Below are positions 8,187-18,500 of a stretch of 35,031 bases of DNA, piece after piece. Position 1 is the stretch's first letter, and each line of letters starts with the position of its first letter. The stretch covers positions 1,127,323-1,162,353 of the forward strand of contig NZ_HF571038.1 in assembly GCF_001046875.1 (NCBI RefSeq), read 5' to 3'. The notes under the pieces were generated by a model, which searched no databases, was not told the DNA's origin, and saw only the letters and a list, made by a program, of their open reading frames with translations. Position numbers and translations under genes: made by a program. Source of the stretch: Nostocoides jenkinsii Ben 74 (lineage in GTDB: Bacteria; Actinomycetota; Actinomycetes; Actinomycetales; Dermatophilaceae).

Positions 8187-9746
8187 ATGACCGGAGCCAC
8201 CGATCTGCACATCGATTATGACCAAATCGACGCGGCGGTAACGACTACGACGGGAATTCACGCCGAACTCGATCAGACGAATCAGCAATATGACAGCCTC
8301 GTCAGTTCTGTCGGTCATTCCGGCCTTGCCGACGTCATTAGCAATTTTGCCGGCTCGTGGGCAATCCATCGTCGGCACCTGCTGACCGAAGTCGAAACGC
8401 TGAATGGCAATTTGCGTCGGATGCGTGATGACTTCCGGGCAACCGACCAGCAGCTCGCCCCGGAATCCGGTGGGCAGGGAGGTTCGCAGGCTGTCCCCGC
8501 CTCGACTCCTGCACCCGCCACCCCTGCCCCCGGCTCCGCGAACCCCTCTCTGCCGTCGCCGCCGCCCGCGGCGGCGGTCGACCCGAACTCGCCTCCGTCA
8601 GAGCCGACGGGGACGACCCCGGGGCCGGGCGGGGCCGATCTGCCGGGGCCCGACGCCCCGAGAGACGATTCCTATCCGGTCCTGCCGGACCCGCGTCCGG
8701 CAGAAGAACCGACCGAGGGCGACACGCCCCAAGAGGTGCTGGCGGATATCCATGAGGACAGCGAGCAGTTTTCGACCCTGTTAGGGAGTTGGGCTCGTGA
8801 AGCAGTGCGCCTGGACTCCCTGGGGATGCCCCTCTCTCTCCTGGGTGCGGGGACGCTGTCCCTATTGGCCATGTATGGCAAGTTGCCGCCGGGCTATTCC
8901 ATGCGCCCCGACGGCAGTGTCGTCAAAGCCGGGGCGAGCGCCGGCTCGTCCGCTGCTGGGTCGACTGCGGCTGACCTGCTGGCCCCGTCCGGCACCGACA
9001 AACCGGCCGCAACCGCCGACGCGCCGCTCTCCCCTGACGAAGTGCGCGACTTGCTGACGCCGTTGGAGCCGAGCGAGGGCGACGTCGTCGCGGTTGATTC
9101 GGACGCGGTTGATTCGGTGGATGAGCTGCCGGAGTCCGTGGACGACAGCGGGACCATTCCCGACGGTGCCCCGTCGGCTCCGGAGCCGCGCCCGATGGAT
9201 GACGTCGCTGACGCGCCGGGGACTGGGACAGGTTCGACGGCTGGTTCGGGTATGCCCCTCCCGCCGCCTCCCGCCGACGCGTCCCCCCCGGTGGCGACGG
9301 GTGGCGGAGCCGGCGGTGGGTCCGCGCCCACGTCCGCCCCCTCGGGTATGCCGCTTCCGGCCTCCCCGACGGAGGTGGCCGCCCAACTCCTGGCCCCCTC
9401 GGCTGGCTCTTCGCCGCCGGTGGGTGTGGCCGCGACGGCGGGCTCGGCCGCCGCAGCAACAGCGGCACTTGCCGCGATGGCGACCCCGGCCGCACCGGCC
9501 GCCGCGGCCGTTCCCGCACCGCGCCCCGACGTTGCCCCGCATGTCGCCGCAATGGGTTCGCTCTCCGCCATGAGTGCCCCGATGAGTTCGGGTGCTAGCG
9601 CGGGATCCCTCTCGGTCCCCGGCGGCGGTCCGGTGGCAGGTGTGCGTGGTGATGCCGCGGAGCGCGTGCGCGCCGTGCGCGAGGCACTCGATCGACTGGG
9701 GGACGAGCGTGAAACCGATGACGCAAAGGAGACCACTCGTGACTAA
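8187..9746 (+). CDS. WXG-like N-terminal domain fused to a Pro/Ala/Ser-rich protein
   Basis: 519 residues; the start is set by AGGAGAGGAG 9 nt upstream. Residues 1-95 look like a helical hairpin of the WXG100/ESAT-6 kind: two long helices around VGHSGLADVISNFAGSW, without a signal peptide. Residues about 100-180 are a Pro/Ser/Ala-rich linker. A short helical, moderately hydrophobic segment follows at about 185-240 (SLGMPLSLLGAGTLSLLAMYGKLPPGY). A long Ala/Pro/Ser/Gly-rich region follows, with two PPPP stretches and repeated SGMPLP motifs. The final 30 residues are charged and helical (AAERVRAVREALDRLGDE). This layout fits a secreted, EspB-like or structural T7SS substrate. Its end overlaps the next gene by 8 nt. 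The exact function is unknown. Confidence 0.75.
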   Translation: MTGATDLHIDYDQIDAAVTTTTGIHAELDQTNQQYDSLVSSVGHSGLADVISNFAGSWAIHRRHLLTEVETLNGNLRRMRDDFRATDQQLAPESGGQGGSQAVPASTPAPATPAPGSANPSLPSPPPAAAVDPNSPPSEPTGTTPGPGGADLPGPDAPRDDSYPVLPDPRPAEEPTEGDTPQEVLADIHEDSEQFSTLLGSWAREAVRLDSLGMPLSLLGAGTLSLLAMYGKLPPGYSMRPDGSVVKAGASAGSSAAGSTAADLLAPSGTDKPAATADAPLSPDEVRDLLTPLEPSEGDVVAVDSDAVDSVDELPESVDDSGTIPDGAPSAPEPRPMDDVADAPGTGTGSTAGSGMPLPPPPADASPPVATGGGAGGGSAPTSAPSGMPLPASPTEVAAQLLAPSAGSSPPVGVAATAGSAAAATAALAAMATPAAPAAAAVPAPRPDVAPHVAAMGSLSAMSAPMSSGASAGSLSVPGGGPVAGVRGDAAERVRAVREALDRLGDERETDDAKETTRD

Positions 9747-10977
9747 TCGACCGGGGCGTGATTGGACGCCGCTCGGCTATTGGGCCGACCCCGTACCCGG
9801 CGACGGGTCAGAAGTGCAGGCCTTCGCGGACATCTTCCGTAAGACGGAAACGTCACTGGTGAGTGCCCGGGATGCTCTTCGTCCGGTGACCAATGGCGAC
9901 ATGATCGGGGTCCGCGCCGACAACATCCGCACCGAGGCCAGCGCCGTCGAAAGCAAGCTCGGCTTGGTTCAGACGCGCTACGCGGCGGCCGCCTCCGCCC
10001 TCCAGACGTATGGCAACCAACTCGTGGACTTCCAACGTCGCTCCCTGCAGATCTTGGACTCTGCGGCGGGGCCCGCGCGCGATCTTCAGTCGGCCCAGGG
10101 CGACGCGCGCTGGCGCTATGCGCAGCTGCTCGTCATGCTGCCCGGTCCGGAGCGCGACGAGAAGATCATGGATTACAACCGGGTTCGCGCCCGATCCGAC
10201 GCGTTGAAGAGCGAGGTCGATCAGGCCAAGGCCGAACTCCACCGCATCATCGAGGAACGAGACAACGCGGCCTCGACAGCGGCCGCGACGATCCGCAGCG
10301 CCGTCGACCACAGCGGTTTGAACGACACCCCTTGGGACATGGCGAAGGAGTTCGCGGCCGAGGCTCTGGATTTCCTGGACAGGAACGCGTCCACAATCGG
10401 TGACGTTCTTGACCGGATCTCCCTCGGTGTTCTGGCAATTTCGCCACTCTTTGGTCTCGCCGCACCCGTTGTGGCTCTCATCTCGCGAGTCATCGCCGCG
10501 GTTGGTGCAGGATTCTCCGTCTACGGGGCGTTTCGCGAGGCAAGTCGCACCGGGGATTGGGGGAAGTTTGCAGTCACGACAGCCTTTGCGATTGTCTCCA
10601 TCATCCCGATGGGGAAGGTGGCGGGCAAGACGTTGTCGGGGGTTGCAGGAAAGTCAGCCGAGAAGGTCGCTGTCCGAAGCCGAAGTCTCTCGCAATTCAT
10701 GTCCACTGTTGGGAAGGGAAAAAAGCTCTCGGTAATCAACAAGCTCGCGCTGACAGATACTTTCATCCAGACAAAGAAGGCGCAGCTTGTGAAAGCGGTC
10801 GTCCGGGGGAATCGAGATGTTTCGTATAGGTGGGTTTCCACTGCCTTGAAAGTGGTGAACGGTTTGGAGGAGAAGGCGGTAGAAGGCTGCATCAATCGGT
10901 TCACGACATGGTTGCCTCGTTATCCCCCGATCATCATTCAAGGGACGCATTGCCCGCCAATGGCGGTGCCGGCATGA
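9739..10977 (+). CDS. Putative T7SS-exported polymorphic-toxin-like protein
   Basis: 412 residues from GTG 9739, chosen because AAAGGAG (9725-9731) is well placed and because DWTPLGYWADPVPGDGSEV matches the start of actinobacterial T7SS-signal domains, known from RHS and other polymorphic toxins. Residues about 20-190 are helical, with coiled-coil character. Residues about 210-300 are hydrophobic and small-residue rich (ISPLFGLAAPVVALISRVI), ending in TGDWGKFAVTTAFAIVSIIPMGK, the linker pattern that usually precedes a C-terminal toxin. The last about 105 residues are Lys-rich and match no toxin family that I recognise. Their DNA (about 10680-10960) is near 50% GC, clearly below the neighbours, as expected for exchangeable toxin tips. 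It overlaps the next gene by ATGA. It could also be a structural substrate. Confidence 0.65.
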   Translation: MTNRPGRDWTPLGYWADPVPGDGSEVQAFADIFRKTETSLVSARDALRPVTNGDMIGVRADNIRTEASAVESKLGLVQTRYAAAASALQTYGNQLVDFQRRSLQILDSAAGPARDLQSAQGDARWRYAQLLVMLPGPERDEKIMDYNRVRARSDALKSEVDQAKAELHRIIEERDNAASTAAATIRSAVDHSGLNDTPWDMAKEFAAEALDFLDRNASTIGDVLDRISLGVLAISPLFGLAAPVVALISRVIAAVGAGFSVYGAFREASRTGDWGKFAVTTAFAIVSIIPMGKVAGKTLSGVAGKSAEKVAVRSRSLSQFMSTVGKGKKLSVINKLALTDTFIQTKKAQLVKAVVRGNRDVSYRWVSTALKVVNGLEEKAVEGCINRFTTWLPRYPPIIIQGTHCPPMAVPA

Positions 10978-11621
10978 GTTCCTTCGACCTCACGGTGCCC
11001 TCGGGGTGGCTTCGTCTTGACCCCCGTGATCCGGATCCGGCGACTCTCGAGCGACTTGCCAGCCCGCAAGCGCGAGGGGTTTCTCGTCCGGATTGGGACG
11101 CGGTCGGTGCCGCACTCATCGGACAGCTTCAACAGATGTGCGCGAGCCTGGCGGAGTCGGGCTCGCTGATCGTCCTGATGCCCGATCCCACCAACCCGCT
11201 CGCGCTCTGGCAGCCGGTGATCTCGCTCGGCCCCATCACCTGGGGCGAGGGGGTCGAGCCGATGGCAGTCCTGGCCGGGCTCACGGCCAATGATCCGAGC
11301 GCCCACGTTTATCCGCTTGATGTGGCCGTGGCCGTGCGCACGCACGCCAGCACGACCGTGCCGACGACGGACGTCGTGTCGGCCGCGTCGCGGCTGGGGG
11401 TGAGCAATCCCGGTGGCCTCATCGGCCGAGATGCGGAGGCCGAGTTGCTGATCACGCGCGAGCAGTTCCGCTATGTGATCGGCATCCCGAGCGACGCGCA
11501 GGCGTGGGTCGAGGCCACCTGTGTGGCGACCGTCCCGCGACTGCCCGATCAACCCGACCCCATGCCCATGCTGCAGGAACTCTTCGACGACCTGCTCGCC
11601 AGCTTTGAGTGGACGCCATGA
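10974..11621 (+). CDS. Unrecognised accessory protein (substrate partner candidate A)
   Basis: 215 residues, ATG within the ATGA overlap with the toxin-like gene. It is acidic, with no signal peptide, membrane helix, Cys cluster or nucleotide-binding motif. Visible stretches include SGWLRLDPRDPD near the N-terminus, LIVLMPDPTNPLALWQPVISLGP in the middle (split here by description only) and MLQELFDDLLASFEWTP at the end. The pattern of predicted strands followed by a C-terminal helix loosely matches the next gene, so the two may be distant paralogues. Tight coupling to the preceding gene suggests a chaperone or an immunity protein for it, comparable in position to the helper genes of LXG toxins. 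That role is inferred from position only. Confidence 0.7.
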   Translation: MSSFDLTVPSGWLRLDPRDPDPATLERLASPQARGVSRPDWDAVGAALIGQLQQMCASLAESGSLIVLMPDPTNPLALWQPVISLGPITWGEGVEPMAVLAGLTANDPSAHVYPLDVAVAVRTHASTTVPTTDVVSAASRLGVSNPGGLIGRDAEAELLITREQFRYVIGIPSDAQAWVEATCVATVPRLPDQPDPMPMLQELFDDLLASFEWTP

Positions 11622-12232
11622 TCCGAATCAACCCCAGCACGCTCGAGCCCCTGACCTCGCTCGACGTCCCCGCCTGGCACCGCGTCCCGCTCGGCGACGA
11701 TTCGGACGTTCTGGCCGCGTGGGCCACGGCGAGCGCCGAGCAGGTCGCGACCGAGGCCGATCGGCCCGACGATGCGGTCACCGCCGCCGCGACGCTCCTG
11801 GCGTTGGCGACGCCGGAGACGACACCGGATGTGTCCGCGCGCCTGATCTTCTTGCCCGACCTCGGGAGCACCGGCATTGCGTATGACGTGATCGCGCTCG
11901 ACCCTACGGGAGCCCCGGACGACCAGATTGAGGCCTTCCGAACCGTTCTCGACGCGGAGCGGGTCGGCGACGGTTCGCTCATTGACGTCACCGACGAGAA
12001 CGACGTGGTCGTGGGACTGCACAGCTTCCAGGTGGTCGAGACCGACCCCCTCCCCCCGGGCGGCAGCGCCGTCGTGCCGATCGCCATCTCCCGGTGTGTC
12101 ATTCGCCGGACCGCAACCCCCCTCGGTGCGATCGATCTCCTGGCCATCGGGGTCTGCCCCGACGTCGAGTTGGCCGCGTTCTCGATGTATCCCCTCCACA
12201 GTCTCCTGCTCGGCGATCAACTGTTCGAGTAG
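11618..12232 (+). CDS. Unrecognised accessory protein (substrate partner candidate B)
   Basis: 204 residues, started by the ATG inside the upstream stop (ATGA, 11618-11621). It is strongly acidic and apparently cytoplasmic. The first half is helical and Ala/Asp/Glu-rich (VLAAWATASAEQVATEAD); the second half alternates hydrophobic strands (ARLIFLPDLGSTGIAYDVIA, then VVGLHSFQVVET). The order of strand patterns is similar to that of the preceding gene product, although identity by eye is very low. It ends 54 nt before the WXG100 gene. I cannot assign a family. It is a candidate chaperone, immunity or export-targeting protein in the T7SS-like locus, by position only. Confidence 0.68.
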   Translation: MIRINPSTLEPLTSLDVPAWHRVPLGDDSDVLAAWATASAEQVATEADRPDDAVTAAATLLALATPETTPDVSARLIFLPDLGSTGIAYDVIALDPTGAPDDQIEAFRTVLDAERVGDGSLIDVTDENDVVVGLHSFQVVETDPLPPGGSAVVPIAISRCVIRRTATPLGAIDLLAIGVCPDVELAAFSMYPLHSLLLGDQLFE

Positions 12233-12286
12233 GCGCCAGCTCGCTGGCTCGCATCCCGCACCCATCCAACGAAAGGTCCGATCACC

Positions 12287-12571
12287 ATGGCAAATATCAC
12301 CCTCGACTACGAATCGATGCGCAGTGAAGCTACCGCGCTGCGCAATAGCGAGGAGCAGATCAAGAGCGAGCTCACGGCCCTCAAGGGGCGCGTGACCAAC
12401 CTGGTTTCCAGCGGCTTCGTGACGGAACGCTCATCGGGCGCTTTCGACCAGCGCGTCGATGATTTCAAGCGTGCGTCGGACGCGACGATCTCGGCGCTGT
12501 CCGATCTCGCTAGCCAGCTTGAGCAGATCGTCCAGACGTTCGCCGACACCGACACCGCCACCGCGGGCTGA
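12287..12571 (+). CDS. WXG100-family (EsxA-like) small secreted protein
   Basis: 94 residues with ribosome site GAAAGG at 12271-12276. Size, absence of a signal peptide, and two amphipathic helices around a short turn fit the WXG100/ESAT-6 family. The central turn reads SSGFVTERS (41-49), so Ser-Gly-Phe stands where Trp-X-Gly is usual; this kind of variation is known in family members that pair with themselves. The C-terminus ends IVQTFADTDTATAG; Phe85 and Asp89 are spaced as in the YxxxD/E export signal, with Phe for Tyr. It is expected to dimerise and leave the cell through the FtsK-like ATPase encoded upstream. It is 24 nt from the next gene. Confidence 0.88.
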   Translation: MANITLDYESMRSEATALRNSEEQIKSELTALKGRVTNLVSSGFVTERSSGAFDQRVDDFKRASDATISALSDLASQLEQIVQTFADTDTATAG

Positions 12572-12594
12572 GGGAATCAACGACAGAGGTCGGC

Positions 12595-15500
12595 ATGGCT
12601 GGTCGGACACGATGGCGACAGGAGCGCCGCGGCGCGGCGCTCCTGTGCGTCATCGCGTCCGTTGTCGGAATGCTCGCGGCGTTCCACCGCGGCATACCTG
12701 TGGCCGATCTCGACCTCAACGACGGCGGCGTCTGGGTCACCAATGTCTCCGATCGGCTCGTGGCGCACCTCAACTACCCATCCCGGACTCTCGACTCCGG
12801 CGTGCGTCCCGGGAGCGGCAACTTCGATGTCAGCCAGAACGGCGATGTCGTGGTCGTGCACGACAACGAGCACCTGAGCGCGCTGCCCCTCGACCCGGCA
12901 CTCGCCACGTTGGGCCAACCACTGACCGTGCCCAAGGACATGGTGCTTCTCCACGGCGGATCCACGGCGTTGATCGTCGACGCGCGGGGCGGGCGCGTCT
13001 GGGCCGTGGATGCGGCCCGGCTCGTCGGCTTCAACCCGGCTAGCGAGCCAACCGTCGCCAAGATCCCCGGAGTCAAGGCCGTCGTCGGGCTCGACGGCGT
13101 CGCTCACCTCCTCACCCCCGACGGGAAGGTCCGGCGGATCAGCGGAGGAATGGGTTCCTGGGTCGTCACGGATGACAAGGCGCTGACGGATTTCGCCGAC
13201 AACCCGAGTGTCACGTTGACGGCAATCGGGGACCAGATCGTCGCCGTGGACACAGTCAAGCGCATCGTCTGGTCGTCCTCCGGCCGCCGTACCCTTGGCC
13301 CCGGCGAGGCGGTTGTCGTCCAGCAACCCAGCGCCCCGAGCACCACACTCGCGCTCGCCTCCGCCAACGCGCTCCTCCAGGTTCCCCTCGGCGACGGGGA
13401 GCCAGCCACACGGCCCATACCTGCCGCTGGCGCTCCAACAGCGCCCGTCGTCGTCGCCGGCTGCACGTATGCCGCGTGGTCGGGTTCGGGAGACTTCGTC
13501 CGCGAGTGCCCCGGCACCACCGACGACGTGGTCACCACGTCCCCGAAGCTCGCCGCAGCCAAGGATGTGGTCTTTCGCGTCAACCGCGATGTCGTCGTCC
13601 TCAACGACACGGTCAGCGGTGACGTCTTCCTCGCCGACCACGATCTCACCCTGGTCAACAACTGGAGTGACATCAGCGATCAGGTGAAACAGCGGGACAA
13701 GGGCGAGTCCGACACCGTCGAGAACGTCACCAACGCGACGCCAGGCAAGCGCAGCGAGCGCAACCATCCGCCCGTCGCGCAGCCGGATGAGTTCGGTGTG
13801 CGCCCGGGCCAATCCACCACCCTGCCCGTGCTCGCGAATGACCTCGACGAGGACGGTGACATCCTCACGGCGTCGGTGGCCAAATCGCCGCGGCTCGGCC
13901 GATTGCGTCCCGTGCGCAATGGTGGCGCCCTCCAAATCGACGTCGCCGAGTCGATGTCCGGCTCCGGATCGTTCGTCTATACCGCCTCGGACGGCCGAGG
14001 CGGCGAAGCCGAGGCGCGGGTTGACGTGCGGGTCCACCCGTGGGCGGAAAATGGGCCGCCCAAGGCCGCACGAGCGAGTCGGGTTGTCTTGGAGCGCAAG
14101 GGCGAAGCGCGTTACAACATCTTGCCCGACTGGAGTGATCCGGACGGCGACGTGCTCACCGTTACGGACGCCAAAGCCGCAGCGGGCCTGGAGGTGCGCT
14201 TCCGGCCGGACGGGTTGATCACCATACGAGATCTTGGGACGGAGCCGCCGGGCCGACGCGAGGTGGCCGTCACCGTCAACGATGGGAAGGCCGAGACAGA
14301 AGGGAAGGTCGCCGTCGAGGTCAAGGGTGGTGGCAATATCACCCCGGTCGCGAACGCCGATCACTATCGGGCCTTCGTCGGACGTGACCTGGTCATGTCG
14401 CCACTGGCCAATGACGTCGACGCCAATGGCGACACCCTGCGCATGGTCAAGATCTCGCGACCGGGCAGCGGCGCATCGATCAGCGCTGACCTCGTGCGCG
14501 GTCAGGTGACCTTCCGCGCTACGACGCCCGGAACCCGCTATCTCGACTACCAAGTGACAGACGGGCCGTCTACGGCACCAGGGGTCATCCGCGTTGATGT
14601 GGTGAAGCCCGCCAAGGACCCAACTCCGTTCGCCGACAACGACTTGGCGCTGTTGCCCGCCAAGGGGTCGGTGCTGGTCGACGTCCTGGCCAACGACGAT
14701 GACCCGCTCGGTGGGGTGCTGGTCGTGCAGTCCGTCGACGTCCGACCGGGAACCGCACTCGCCGTCGAGGTCGTCGATCACGGGCTCCTGCGCGTCGCGG
14801 CCCCGGGTGGGCAGGTTCGTCGCACGAGCTTCACTTATCAGGTCTCCAATGGGGAGGCATCGGCGACCGGCACGGTCACGGTGATCCCCGTTCCCCCGAA
14901 GGCCAATCCCGATCCGCCCATCGCCAGGGATGACGCGGCACTCGTGCGCGCCGACGACATCGTCACCATCGCGGTGCAGGACAACGACCTTTCCCCGGAC
15001 GGACTGGCGCTCAATCTCGACCCCACCTTGGACGTCGTCGACGGAGCCGACCTCGGCACCTTCTTCGTCTCCGAGGATCGCGTCCGCTTCAAGGCGGGGC
15101 GGAGCGCGGGCCAGGCGACCGCGACCTACACGGTGCGGGACACCCGAGGCAATTTCGCCTCCGCCCAAGTGGTGGTGAGCATCCGGGCGCTGGATGGCAA
15201 GAATGCACCGCCCACTCCGCAGCCGTTGACCGCTCGGGTTCTGGCCGGATCGAGTGTGGACATCAGCGTGCCGCTGGATGGGATCGACCCCGACGGGGAT
15301 TCCACTCAGGTCGTCGGTCTCGCGAGCTCACCGGCAAAGGGTGCCGCCGCCACGATCGACGGGCGCATCCATTACACCGCCCCCCAGGACGCCGCCGGGA
15401 CGGACTCCTTCACGTATGCCGTGGCCGACGGTTTCGGGGCACGTGGCACTGCCGTCGTGCAGGTCGGCATCGCCCCGCCGCCCACGGTCAACCAGGTGCC

Positions 15501-18500
15501 GGTCGCGCTGCCCGATCTGGTGACGGCCCGACCCAGGGTGGATCTCGCCATTCCGGTCACCGCCAACGACTTCGACGGTGACGGGGACCCGATCACGTTG
15601 GTCCTGACGAGTGTGGAACCCGTGAGTTCGCAGACCACGACCGTCGCCAACGCGAGCGGCGACCGGGTCACGCTGACGACCCCGGATGCCGAGACGACCT
15701 TGCAGTATTACTACGCAATTTCGGACGGTCGAGGTGGACAGGCACGGGGTGTCCTGAGCGTCGAGGTGACCGCCGACGCGCCGCTGGTTCCCCCGATCGC
15801 GCGCGACGATCTCGTCGAGCCGGCGGCCGTTCTTGGCAAGGACCGGGTGACGGTGCCGGTGACCGTCAACGACGAAGACCCAGATGGCACGGCCGCGAAT
15901 CTCCGGGTCGCGAGCACGGCGCCCGGGGTTTCGGTGTCCGGGCAGGACCTCATCCTCCCGGTCACCGACAGTCGACAACTTGTGGTCTACACGGTGACCG
16001 ATCCCGATAAGCAGTCGGCGACCGCGGTGGTCACGATCCCCGCCCGGACGGCCGTCCCGCCGACCCTCAAGACTGAGAAGCTGCCCGTGCGGGTCACCGC
16101 TGGCCAGTCCGTCGCCATGGCCTTGTCCGACTACGTCCGCGTTCGGGATGGTCACGCGCCGCGGATCACCTACTCCCGCACAGTGCAGGCGGGCGCCGGC
16201 TGGGACGGGTCCGATCTGGTGACCAATGCGCAAACGATCACGTATGGCGCTGCCGCCGACTTTGCTGGACAGTCGTCGGTCACCTTCGAGGTGACCGATG
16301 GATCGAGACCCGATGACCGTGACGGCCTCGTCGCGACCCTCACGATCCCGATCGAGGTGGTGGGTCGCGGGAACACCCCGCCGGTGTTCCACCCATCCGA
16401 GATCACGGTTGCGGCCGGTGAGCCGGCCACCGTGATTGATCTTCGACCCATGGTGACGGATGCCGACCCCGGCGATGCCGATCGGCTGACCTTCTCTCTC
16501 GGCGCCACCCCACCGGGCTTCACGGTGTCGCTCGACGGCACGCAACTTCGCGTGGCGGCCCCGCCGGATGCGGAGCCGAACTCCGCTGCCATGCAACGCG
16601 TAAGGGTGACCGATGGCGCGACGGATCCAGTCGAGGCCACCCTGCCTATCCGCGTCATCGCCTCCACGCGACCCTTGATGACGACGCGAGACGCCGTCAT
16701 CGAGGACGCGAACGCCGGCGAGTCGACGTCCGTGGACATCACCGACTATGTCACCAACCCGTTCGCCGACGATGGCTTGCCGATCACCCTGGTCGGGAGG
16801 CCGGTGGTGGAGTCCGGAGCAGGATCCGTCACCGCTAGTGGAACCACGCTGCAGATCACGCCAACCCCTGGCTCGTTCGGCCAGTTGGCGATCGGCTATC
16901 TCGTCGCCGATGCGACGACGAGCGTCGAGCGTCAGGTCCGCGGGAGGGTGCTCCTGAACGTTCGGGCCGCGCCGGAACCGCCAACGGCAGTCACCGCCGA
17001 GTCGACGATCTCGCGCACAGCCACCGTGTCATGGACCCCCGGACAGGCCAATGGGGCCCCCATCACCGGATTCACCGTGACCTGGGAGGGCGGTAGCAAG
17101 AAGTGCGCTGTCGTGACGTCATGCACGATCACCGGGCTGACCAACAATCAGGTCTATCGCTTCGTGGTCACGGCGACCAATGACGTCGGCGAATCCAAGC
17201 CGTCCGCCCCCTCCAACGAGGTGCGCCCCGACGAGAAACCCAAGCCCCCTGGCACGCCGTCGGTCGAGGTCGGCGACCGTCAATTGTCGGTGTCCTGGGC
17301 AGCGGCGACGACGGAGGGATCGCCCGTGACGGATTACGTCGTGGAAGTGAGTCCGCCGCCGAGCAGCGGCGGCGAGCAGCACGTCGGCGTCATGACGTCC
17401 ATGGTGTTGACCGGCTTGAGCAACGGCACCCCATACGTCATCCGGGTTAAGGCGTTGTCGGGGACGAGCACGGAGCCGTTGGAGTCGGAGTGGTCGCCGG
17501 CGTCGGTCGCGGCGACGCCCGTCGGCCGCCCGCTCGCGCCACTGGCTCCGAGCGTCCGGATGAACGACGACAAGAATCTTGAGCCGTCGGCCACGGTCTC
17601 GTGGAACGCCCCGGACGGCAATGGGGACGACAACCTCACCTATGTCGTCCGCAATGTGGCAACGGGCCAAGAGACCTCGGCGGGTTCCGCCCGGACGCTC
17701 ACGCTGCCCCTGAGCGTCAGCGAGCGGTCGCAAAGCTTCACCGTTCGCGCATCGAACTCGGCGGGCGACGGCCCGAGCTCGCCGGCGTCAGACCCAGTGC
17801 GCGCCTTCAAAGCGCCGGGGCCGGTGAGCGGCCTCAGCGCGGAGGCTACGGGAGTCAACAACCAGGCCCGGGTGCGGTTCACCCCCGGCGCCGCCAATGG
17901 CGCCCTGGCGAGCGAGCTGAGCTACCAGTGGCAGGCCGGCTCGGCGAGCGGCACGCTGCCGTCCGGTGGCGGCGTCATCGACAGTGCCGCCTTCATCAAC
18001 GGGCAGAACGTCTCGCTCACTGTCCGCGCGCTCGCGGTGGTGGACGGTGTCTCGGCGTATGGTGCGGCCGCTCCCGCCGTCGTCGTCAACGCCTTCGGTC
18101 CCCCCGGCGTCCCGACCGTGGCCGCGCAAGGCAATGTCAACGACGTGCTGCTGAGCTGGAACGGTAGCAATGCCGGCAACGGTCGGCCCATCACGGCGGT
18201 CCGCATCCGCACGACCGACGGTGACGAACAAGTGGTCGAGGTCAGTGGCTCCCGAACTCAGGGAAGTGGACGCAACCTCAGAAAGTGGATCGAGGCGCAG
18301 GTCCAAGACAGCCAAGGAACCTGGGGGTCGTGGTCCGGGAGGGCGGCCGCGAATACATGGGGCGACGCCTATGAGGAAACTACCCACGACTACAGCTGTA
18401 CCTATATCTCCGGGTGCCGGTGGGTCTTGGTGACGCTGCGGCAATGGAATCCCGGCTCTCAGGTCTACTGCTGGGTCGGCGGCACCTACGGCCATCCGAA

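Noticed and set aside
12577-15168. Long antisense reading frame (863 codons) opposite the giant Ig/Fn3 gene
   Set aside because: High-GC codon bias leaves the opposite frame open; the protein has no domain pattern, and the plus strand clearly encodes Ig repeats.
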